Source of the DNA: a virus
Direction: 5' to 3' (one strand)
Virus record (IMG/VR): IMGVR_UViG_3300035204_002189
Location: 1 to 35,006 of that record
DNA: 35,006 bases
This document shows positions 1 to 6,720 of the stretch, one piece after another. Both the position numbers and the translations under genes were made by a program. Within the stretch, counting starts at the first letter, position 1. Each line of letters opens with the position of its first letter. A model generated the notes under the pieces. It saw only the letters and a program-made list of their open reading frames with translations. It did not search any database and was not told where the DNA came from.

Positions 1-281
1 CGTCGATAAGCAAGCCAAGAGACAACGCCATTAAAACGAGAGAGAGTAGCCAGAGTTGCAGCAGAACTAAATCCTGTTCGAAAAGATTGTAAAGACTGTT
101 CAATAAAGATCTGTAGCGGTTGTTGATCCATCTCATTAAAGTATTCTAATACCTTTTCACTTTTTATAAAAAAGTTCCTGTGTTTTCTCAGATCGATATG
201 ATCACACAAAATGATCTCCCCATCCAAACTAAGTAGTGTTACTCCGGTTATTGAGGTACTTATATCTAAACCTAATATCAT
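1..281 (-). CDS. RuvC-like Holliday junction resolvase, N-terminal part (cut by window edge)
   Basis: The first 93 residues are present; the 3' end lies beyond base 1. The reading begins MILGLDISTS, the usual first strand of the RNase H/RuvC fold with its catalytic Asp at residue 6. A second acidic motif, IFIEQSL, places Glu at about residue 61, followed by a helix (FSSAATLATLSRFNGVVSWL) typical of phage RuvC-like nucleases. Such enzymes resolve branched DNA, for example before packaging. The ATG at 281 is preceded directly by an in-frame TAA, so no earlier start is possible. No Shine-Dalgarno sequence is visible. A TATAAT-like box (288-293) sits inside a palindrome just upstream, so this gene may have its own promoter. 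The fold assignment is fairly secure; the exact substrate is inferred. Confidence 0.8.
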   Translation of the reverse strand, partial: MILGLDISTSITGVTLLSLDGEIILCDHIDLRKHRNFFIKSEKVLEYFNEMDQQPLQIFIEQSLQSFRTGFSSAATLATLSRFNGVVSWLAYR

Positions 282-285
282 TTAA

Positions 286-304
286 ATATTATATCATATA
301 ATAT
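286..304. repeat. AT-only palindrome between structural genes and the RuvC-like gene
   Basis: A perfect 9-bp inverted repeat surrounds a single central base (295): ATATTATAT-C-ATATAATAT. It nearly fills the 24-bp gap between the last structural gene and the RuvC-like gene. On the minus strand it includes TATAAT at 293-288. The stem has no G or C and no following T tract, so it does not look like an intrinsic terminator. It could be an operator or promoter, or simply AT-rich sequence. Confidence 0.4.
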
Positions 305-305
305 A

Positions 306-1454
306 TTAGATATCAAGCTTAAGTTTGAAGGTAAGATCTCTTGATTCAGTCTTTTTAATTGGACGTGACAAAGAAGCAATGCCTAATAAGTTCTTATCGT
401 CATCATAAATACCTATTTTTGAGATATAGGTAGTTTTTTCAAAAGATGCAGAAGGTGTTTGATAAGATGCGGATGTAATATTTTTTATTGTTCGTATTGG
501 TTCAATAAATTGTTGTGTCCCAAAAGTATAATCCGCAAATGTTGTCTTATCTAAAAAGGTGGGGTTTAAAGAGTAGTTTAACTCGCCACGCGGGGCTGTG
601 CAAAACATTATCTTTGTATTGACATCGGAAGTGCCTTCAAAGTGCAGACGGTAGGATGAGCTTGGAAGGGATGTACTCGAATAGTCCTCGTTTCCTTGGA
701 TTCCAGCCATAAAGTAATACCACTTAAATGGCTCGGTGCCGGCTGACACATCATAATTATCAATATTACCGCTTGTTACATTCCACGAACCGGTAATTAA
801 AATAGCGCCATAGTTGTTCAACACCACGCCAGCCACAGAGCCACTATTTAAGTCTTGTGGCAACGTTTGGACCAATTCTCCTCTACTGTTTTCTTTTAAT
901 TGACCATGTAAAGTTCCAGTTACATAAAAATCTAATATAGTTGTTTCAGTGTTTATTTTTGAACCAAAGAAGATCGAGGGTACATCAATTAGTGCGATGG
1001 TTTGTAGTGCTTTATCTCCTAAAGAGGAAGAGAAAGCATAATTCGGTGACAATGTCTGCCGATTAAGGGGATTCCTTAAAGCTGCAATAAAAGATCTCGA
1101 AGATCCGGTATAAAACAAACGCTTGATACTCCCCGAGAAGGGGTAGGAGCCGACTATGGTGTCCCCATAGGCAAAAGCATTAAAAGAAGCGGCAGAGACT
1201 GTACTTAAATTATCCAGTGAAGAACCTTTCTCCACAAAGGGATAAATCAAGTTTCCAGCGTTTCGATCAACATTCATCTCGTACAACGAAAGAAAGCCGG
1301 ATGGCACACTGTTAATGCTAGTACCCAGACTGGCTGAGCTGTTAGAAAAGGTGCTAACGAATACTCTTTTATTGTTCGCAAAGAAAGAACACGATGGGTT
1401 TGTCGTCCGAAACTGGTTGACTACATCGTTATTTTGGAACTCATAGTATTTCAT
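306..1454 (-). CDS. Virion structural protein (382 aa), paralog of the 340-aa upstream neighbour
   Basis: This is a beta-rich protein with many Ser, Thr and Gly residues and no signal peptide or membrane segment. Its last ~100 residues match the C-terminus of the neighbouring 340-aa protein. Both contain a phrase like FC-x-A, then E-x-NYS-x-NPT, then Y-[IV]-[ST]-x-[IV]-G-[IL]-Y, then LL-[GA]-[IV]-A-x-LS-x-P-[IL]-KK, and both end in a K/R-L-K/R-LD motif. I recall this C-terminal signature from structural proteins of uncultured marine myoviruses. A tail or baseplate-periphery role is inferred from that and from position. The start at 1454 follows the neighbour's stop by 6 bp, and the gap is filled by part of a 16-bp palindrome instead of a recognisable ribosome-binding site. 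Confidence 0.72.
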   Translation of the reverse strand: MKYYEFQNNDVVNQFRTTNPSCSFFANNKRVFVSTFSNSSASLGTSINSVPSGFLSLYEMNVDRNAGNLIYPFVEKGSSLDNLSTVSAASFNAFAYGDTIVGSYPFSGSIKRLFYTGSSRSFIAALRNPLNRQTLSPNYAFSSSLGDKALQTIALIDVPSIFFGSKINTETTILDFYVTGTLHGQLKENSRGELVQTLPQDLNSGSVAGVVLNNYGAILITGSWNVTSGNIDNYDVSAGTEPFKWYYFMAGIQGNEDYSSTSLPSSSYRLHFEGTSDVNTKIMFCTAPRGELNYSLNPTFLDKTTFADYTFGTQQFIEPIRTIKNITSASYQTPSASFEKTTYISKIGIYDDDKNLLGIASLSRPIKKTESRDLTFKLKLDI

Positions 1455-1470
1455 GGATTATTAATAATCC
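1455..1470. repeat. 16-bp perfect palindrome at a gene junction
   Basis: GGATTATTAATAATCC is fully self-complementary. It covers the stop codon of the 340-aa gene and ends directly before the ATG of the 382-aa gene, where a Shine-Dalgarno sequence would be expected. Possible roles are a translational-coupling hairpin, a protein-binding site, or chance. Confidence 0.45.
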
Positions 1471-2483
1471 AGTCTGACTCTTAAAGTAAGTTCGTTGGTC
1501 GGGTCTTTCTTAAGCGGCTCAGAGAGTTTTGCAACAGCTAGAAGCTCATTGTCGGCTGAATATAGACCAACTGTCGTAACATAAGAAGCTGGAATGTCCG
1601 TGCGGAAGTTTTTCATCACAATCTGTGAACTGCTTAAATAAGTTGGATTGCCAGAATAGTTGAACTCATTAGAAGAGGCTCGACAAAAATACACTGTAGA
1701 ATTTAATTCTGTTGTATTGTTAAACTGCAAGTTTTTAATCCTATGTCTTAAACCATCGGCGGCGCCGGTAATATTGGATGCCGTCATCGCATCTTCTATA
1801 GTGAATCCAACATCAGTATTATCGGGTTCTTGGAAATTAAGGAACACGGAGGCAGTAATAACTGCAATCCCCGCTTGGTAATATATATGGCCCACAGCGG
1901 GATCACCCCCTGCAGAACTAGTATAGAGCAACCCATACTCGCCGGCTGGGGAATTAACCTTGTAGCCAGTAGTCGCCCCGGCATCATACAAGGTCAAAGG
2001 GTCAGAAGTGGTCGGCCATGCGCCGCCAGTCAAAAAAGTAAGTTGTACGGAACCTTTCTTTATTTCGTCCTTTACAAGAAGTCGAGAAAAAGGTAAGAAG
2101 ATACACTCCTTCATTTTCGTCCCGCCGCCAGATATGTCTCCGTCTGTATCGAAATTCTGAATATTGCCGGTAACATCAATGTCCACCAGGACTTTAGCAA
2201 ATTCATTATAAATATTTATTTTCTTTTCATTCTGTGTACTTGCTGAAGATGAATAGCCTGAATTGCTTGAATAACCAACTGTGATATCAAATATATGGTT
2301 CGCAGACGAACTCAAATAGGGATAGTCATATACCGACTGGAACATGGCGTGGGAATAGTTTTTAATATTATTATCACTATATGTTCCGGATACAATAGTT
2401 CCCGTGATGGGTATCACTTCATGTAAGTTGGTTGTAGTTGTTGCTTTATCATCAGGCGAAAAAGTCTTAAAAATTGATGCCAT
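1461..2483 (-). CDS. Virion structural protein (340 aa), paralog of the 382-aa protein
   Basis: A beta-rich structural protein. Residues ~262-340 align with the C-terminus of the 382-aa protein (FNYSGNPTYL, VTTVGLYSADNELLAVAKL, a C-terminal RVRLDY). The N-terminal halves differ clearly in sequence, which suggests a conserved attachment or folding module at the C-terminus and a divergent functional part before it. The ATG at 2483 has a weak purine-rich AGAGAG upstream. The family is known to me only as virion structural protein; the position after the baseplate and adhesin genes points to a tail-associated part. The paralogy is seen directly; the location in the virion is inferred. Confidence 0.75.
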   Translation of the reverse strand: MASIFKTFSPDDKATTTTNLHEVIPITGTIVSGTYSDNNIKNYSHAMFQSVYDYPYLSSSANHIFDITVGYSSNSGYSSSASTQNEKKINIYNEFAKVLVDIDVTGNIQNFDTDGDISGGGTKMKECIFLPFSRLLVKDEIKKGSVQLTFLTGGAWPTTSDPLTLYDAGATTGYKVNSPAGEYGLLYTSSAGGDPAVGHIYYQAGIAVITASVFLNFQEPDNTDVGFTIEDAMTASNITGAADGLRHRIKNLQFNNTTELNSTVYFCRASSNEFNYSGNPTYLSSSQIVMKNFRTDIPASYVTTVGLYSADNELLAVAKLSEPLKKDPTNELTLRVRLDY

Positions 2484-2508
2484 GTTTATTCTCTCTAAAT
2501 TTTATTTG

Positions 2509-3465
2509 TTAAGCAGTCTTCTTAAAGTAACGGATAGGAACTTGAACCGTATAGCCAGTGCTAGCACCATAGATTGTTACAGTAGTGTCAATAAATTTCA
2601 CTGTATTGATCGCAGGAAAGTCGCTTCCTATGTTCGCATTGGTAGCAGTTGAGCCAAACAATCCGAAATAGTAATCAGAATCAGCTAATTCTTGTTTAGA
2701 TCTAATTTTAAATTCCAGCGTGTTTCCACGCGGGCCGGCTAGTGTCTGATCTCCGCTTCCTCCCGGATCTGTTGTATTGTCGTCCTCGCTAACAAAAGCG
2801 CTGTCGACACCAAGGGAAACAATGTAAGTAGCCACACTATCATCATCGATATTGGATGGTGCCTTGGCCGTCGAGCCGGCGTGGCCGATCAGCTTCCCTA
2901 ATCGATCATCCATCTCTACAACAAAAGTATCTTCTCTAAGATCTGCCGGCAAGCCGACAGCAATCGAAATTGAATTAGTATCCAGTCCCTGATCGAGTCG
3001 GATAGTTGCTCCTACGACGTTACCTCCCGAATCGGCATCCCCAAACATAACTCCATCGGGGGCGCCGGTGCCCGTGAAGGCATCGCGAGTTGTCTTGTCT
3101 GCTGTAATCAAAAATGTATTAACACCAAAGTTTGCTTGCCTTCTCTTATTTCCACCGAGCATCTCATTCAACTTAATAACCGGAAGATATAAAAGATTGG
3201 GATCGGTAATGGTTAATATTTTTGATTTCAGTGAAGACGCATTGTTTGTAAAGGCTTCAAAGATTGGAGTTTGTAAAATGGATAAATCATAATAAGCCGA
3301 TCCGCTAGCATTGTTCTTGTCATAAGAACCATAATTAATTTCATCATCACCCAAAGCAAATTTGGATATCCTAAATTTACCTTCCCCCTCCGCTAAACGT
3401 CGTCGACCAGCGTCGGTCAAAACCGCGTCTAATATAATATCACCTGAATTGTCTAAAAAAGCCAT
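2509..3465 (-). CDS. Virion structural protein (318 aa) with conserved N-terminal module
   Basis: The N-terminus (MAFLDNSGDIILDAVLTDAG, then a stretch with FALGDDEINYG) is a signature I recall from marine myovirus structural proteins. A related but diverged version opens the 337-aa protein at 9864-10877: both have D-x-(5-7)-LT-x-x-G-(x4)-L-x-x-G, then DDE-[IV]-x-Y. The rest is rich in Asp, Gly and Thr and ends in a beta-like segment (VTIYG...VQVPIRYF). There is a clear Shine-Dalgarno AAGGAGT at 3477-3471, 5 bases before the ATG. The 60-bp gap in front, the largest in the window, carries an AT-rich motif also seen elsewhere, so a separate transcription start is possible. Function beyond virion part is unknown. 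Confidence 0.75.
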   Translation of the reverse strand: MAFLDNSGDIILDAVLTDAGRRRLAEGEGKFRISKFALGDDEINYGSYDKNNASGSAYYDLSILQTPIFEAFTNNASSLKSKILTITDPNLLYLPVIKLNEMLGGNKRRQANFGVNTFLITADKTTRDAFTGTGAPDGVMFGDADSGGNVVGATIRLDQGLDTNSISIAVGLPADLREDTFVVEMDDRLGKLIGHAGSTAKAPSNIDDDSVATYIVSLGVDSAFVSEDDNTTDPGGSGDQTLAGPRGNTLEFKIRSKQELADSDYYFGLFGSTATNANIGSDFPAINTVKFIDTTVTIYGASTGYTVQVPIRYFKKTA

Positions 3466-3476
3466 ATTTCACTCCT

Positions 3477-3494
3477 TACTAAAATAAATAGTTA
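3477..3494 (-). promoter_or_regulatory. AT-rich motif upstream of the 318-aa gene (possible promoter element)
   Basis: The plus-strand sequence TACTAAAATAAATAGTTA lies next to, and slightly overlaps, the Shine-Dalgarno of the 318-aa gene. The same 18 bases recur exactly at 24457-24474 within the 1889-aa gene, about 105 nt before the gp25-like start. A version with one mismatch over 14 bases lies at 34132-34145 before the muramidase gene. All three have the same orientation relative to transcription. It does not match the T4 late consensus TATAAATA on the coding strand, so the promoter role is only a suggestion. Confidence 0.3.
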
Positions 3495-3525
3495 GCTATC
3501 AAATTTATTCCTTTTATTCATTAAC

Positions 3526-6500
3526 TTAATAACTTTTTCCCGTTTTGAGAACCGGTGGTGCGGCAGGGGTTGGTTCGGATGCGGAAAAACTATCCCTGGC
3601 AACGCGGCGAGTTGGATCCACTGTCAAAGTTCTTGAACTGGGCGCGTTAGGATCAGGGGTACCCGGGAGGCGATTGCCGGGGGTATATGCAATCTTGCCG
3701 CCGCGGCGAGGTGGTGGGATGCGCTCCTGACGGCGTGCGGGTCGTATCTCGCGCTGTGGATCTGTAACGGCTTCGACATTAGCGTCGCTAACTTGGCGCG
3801 GAGCGGAGATCGAACTATCCAATAAACTATTATTGGGATTATAATTAACTTCTAAATAAAGAATTTTACCAGTATTCTTCGATCTTATTTCAATCAAAAA
3901 GTTAGTATCAAGTACGGATTTATTCTGAATGCCCGTTTCTGCACCCTGCTCCAACACAGAGCCCACTCCATACCTCAAAGATGTTATATCTGCTGAGGAT
4001 TTATTTCTAAACTGATTTCGCCCAAGTTGTTTTTGCCTCAAGCTCGGCTGCAATTGCAAAAACTTGCGGAAAGGCTTTGTAACGTTCCGATTCTCACCTA
4101 TTTGACTCAACGGGATGGTATCCAACAGCGGGATCAGGGCGCCCTCTTGGTTTGAGAGTGTAAATTTAAAAATCTCTGTGGGATTTGAAATGTTGCCATG
4201 ATTATCTAAAGTTCTAAAAAGATAATAATAGTCTACATTCGGAACGACAGTGTCAGCCACCAGAACACCGTTGGTTAATAAATTCTCAGTAGCGCAAAGA
4301 ACGGTTCTTTTAGTGGGTGCAAAATCGCGCACATCGCGAGGCATCTCTGTGAGACGATAAACTTCAAACGCTAAAGGCAACTCATCTGTTCTGAAAAAGA
4401 TTTTGCCGTCTTGCCTCTTTTGAGTTCTTTGTATTCTATTGAAAATCTCTCGGTCGTCCCGGTTAATCTCGATTGGTTTTACTATTTCAGTTCCGCCCAT
4501 AGAAGAAAGTCTAATGCGAATCTCAGATTTGGAATCTTTCAATGGGAAAAACTCTACTGAGGGTTTAATGGGGGGCGCGTCGACAGTAACAGAGTTTTCG
4601 AAAACTACAGGAATTTCTAGAATCTGAAGATCTTCGCTCATTCTAACGTCTGTACAGAAGTGAAGATAAGATTGTGGGTTCGAGCCCTCAGATTCGCCTA
4701 GGTCAGAAGTGACATAACGATATGCGTGACCGAACACTAGTGCGTATGCATAGGCTTCGTAAGTGTACTCTTGACCGTATTTAATTTGAGAATCAACAAA
4801 CTGATTCATTTGGCCCGGGGTATTAGTCAAAAAGAAATTTTGAGATCTCCCCGTTTTTAAGTTTGTCTTTTTAATTTTATATGCAATAATTTCTTTATAA
4901 TTTTTACGACTCAATAAAAGATCTTTAATACTAAAATTATATGCTTCGGATTTCGTACGAATCATAGTAAAAAGAGAAGTTAAAAAAGAAATTGCATCAG
5001 CAAGATCTGCGTTGCTATTGGATATTTCTTCAAAAGTAAATGGATTTTCGGTGCGTGCGGTGTATTGTCTGAATTGTTCTTCGACTAATTCTTGTTGGTG
5101 GCGCCGTTTAAACTCCAAGTTATCTCCAGGGAGTGCATTGAAAACAATATTTGTATTTGTTAATAGAGAAGAAAGAAAAACATCATAAGGAATTAATTTC
5201 AATTCGTGTTCCGATACGTTTGCAGGGTCGTCGGCATATGAATCTTCTATCGCAAAATGTTGAAATCTTAAATGGTTCCCTGAACTCCTTAGCCAGCCCG
5301 GGCGATCATAACGAGTGGCAAGAGAGATTTCTGTTTCCATTTCTTCCATGGTGGATCCATCACTAAGAGAGGCTAGCCTCAAGGAAGCTCTAGGAAACAG
5401 AAAAGACTTACCTGGATCGGTCAGATCTCTCGTAATAAATCCCACATTCGTTCTTCCTGCATCTACTAACGTAATTTCATTAAAAAATGGAAATTGGCTT
5501 TTATTAGGATTGTTATTAACCACTGTGGTGTCAACAATTACATTTCGCATTTTATCAATTAATGGCTGTAATTCTTCCAATACAGCATCTGTAAATCCGG
5601 TCTTTACGAATAAAGAATAATCATTAAAGTAGCGGTGTGTCAGACTGGATTGGCCAATGGTGATATCATCATCTATATTATTGTTTAAATCGAAATTCCG
5701 CATGAAAGACAGGGCGCGGGCGCCAATGGTTCTTCGCTCTTCAGGATCTGTTGTGTTTTCCCACATGTCGGCTAGCTTCATCAAACACGAAAGCCCATAA
5801 GAGGAAGGTAATAAGACGTCTGGCAACAAATCAAATTCTTTGTTTGCGGGTGAGCGTACGCTCTGTTCATAGTTCTCTATAAAGAAGTTATAATCTTCCC
5901 CAATCAAAAACTTCATTGTACTTACTTCATCTCCCTTTCTCCGAATCAAGGTTTCCGATACGGGGGCTTCAGTATCGACAGAAAATTGTTTAATCCGGTA
6001 AGAAGAATGAGGTGCGACTGTTCGACCAGGAAGGGGGTATTTGGTTTGCATCCAGGGCATCCCCATTTCCTTCATTGTGTTTTCCGCGTGCATCGAGACG
6101 CGGCGCTCTCGATCTCCCGCCCAATCTCTAGTTTCCTGAATGGCAGCAGAGATAAAAGGCCCTTCCAGAGTTCCTCGTCTAAAAAACTCTTTTACTGTAT
6201 CTTGGCTAAAAAATACATGAAGCCAATCTAAATCCCAGAAATGCACCTCTATCCTGGCGTTCGTTCTTCGTATAATATCAGCACTACTCGATGTGACTTC
6301 CTCGTTGTCGATAAGAATTCTACTAAAGGGAATGCGATATTTTTGGCGCGCCGATAAATTAATTGCTATGGTGTCGTTTCCAAAAAGTTTCCCAATCGTG
6401 AAATCTGCAGGGTCTATCTCAAAAGCATTTTGAAGTTTAGTAGATTGCTCAGGGCCGCGGGGAGAACTTATTATTTTCTCAACTTTATGCATGAATGCGC

Positions 6501-6717
6501 CCATCATATACCTAAAAAGGTCTATAGGTTCTGCATTCCTCTCTGCGATGAATTCCCCTCCTTCTTCTTCACCGACTGTCATAATCCTCTCTTCGGTGAA
6601 CCGTGACCGGAGTGCTTCCAGCTGTCCTACTCCAAGTATCCTACCCTTCTTCCTCTCTTCCAGAGAGGCCACTTGAGATACTGATTCTATTTTTAGTTTT
6701 CTTTTTGATATAATCAT
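3526..6717 (-). CDS. Large virion structural protein (1063 aa) of unknown role
   Basis: I do not recognise a catalytic domain. The N-terminal ~60 residues are charged and helical. The middle is mixed alpha/beta, and a segment near residues 820-860 (VPNVDYYYLFRTLDNHGNIS) looks like a fibronectin-type-III strand pair. The last ~83 residues (DNA 3529-3780) are rich in Arg and Pro, probably disordered and more GC-rich than the body; they include RRGGKIAYTPG and end VLKTGKSY. The gene lies 3 bp after the 1047-aa gene, which has a similar size and also a disordered tail, so the two may form one sub-assembly. Tail or adhesin location is inferred from context only. The ribosome-binding site is weak (GGGACAATAGAAA). 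Confidence 0.7.
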   Translation of the reverse strand: MIISKRKLKIESVSQVASLEERKKGRILGVGQLEALRSRFTEERIMTVGEEEGGEFIAERNAEPIDLFRYMMGAFMHKVEKIISSPRGPEQSTKLQNAFEIDPADFTIGKLFGNDTIAINLSARQKYRIPFSRILIDNEEVTSSSADIIRRTNARIEVHFWDLDWLHVFFSQDTVKEFFRRGTLEGPFISAAIQETRDWAGDRERRVSMHAENTMKEMGMPWMQTKYPLPGRTVAPHSSYRIKQFSVDTEAPVSETLIRRKGDEVSTMKFLIGEDYNFFIENYEQSVRSPANKEFDLLPDVLLPSSYGLSCLMKLADMWENTTDPEERRTIGARALSFMRNFDLNNNIDDDITIGQSSLTHRYFNDYSLFVKTGFTDAVLEELQPLIDKMRNVIVDTTVVNNNPNKSQFPFFNEITLVDAGRTNVGFITRDLTDPGKSFLFPRASLRLASLSDGSTMEEMETEISLATRYDRPGWLRSSGNHLRFQHFAIEDSYADDPANVSEHELKLIPYDVFLSSLLTNTNIVFNALPGDNLEFKRRHQQELVEEQFRQYTARTENPFTFEEISNSNADLADAISFLTSLFTMIRTKSEAYNFSIKDLLLSRKNYKEIIAYKIKKTNLKTGRSQNFFLTNTPGQMNQFVDSQIKYGQEYTYEAYAYALVFGHAYRYVTSDLGESEGSNPQSYLHFCTDVRMSEDLQILEIPVVFENSVTVDAPPIKPSVEFFPLKDSKSEIRIRLSSMGGTEIVKPIEINRDDREIFNRIQRTQKRQDGKIFFRTDELPLAFEVYRLTEMPRDVRDFAPTKRTVLCATENLLTNGVLVADTVVPNVDYYYLFRTLDNHGNISNPTEIFKFTLSNQEGALIPLLDTIPLSQIGENRNVTKPFRKFLQLQPSLRQKQLGRNQFRNKSSADITSLRYGVGSVLEQGAETGIQNKSVLDTNFLIEIRSKNTGKILYLEVNYNPNNSLLDSSISAPRQVSDANVEAVTDPQREIRPARRQERIPPPRRGGKIAYTPGNRLPGTPDPNAPSSRTLTVDPTRRVARDSFSASEPTPAAPPVLKTGKSY

Positions 6718-6720
6718 TTT

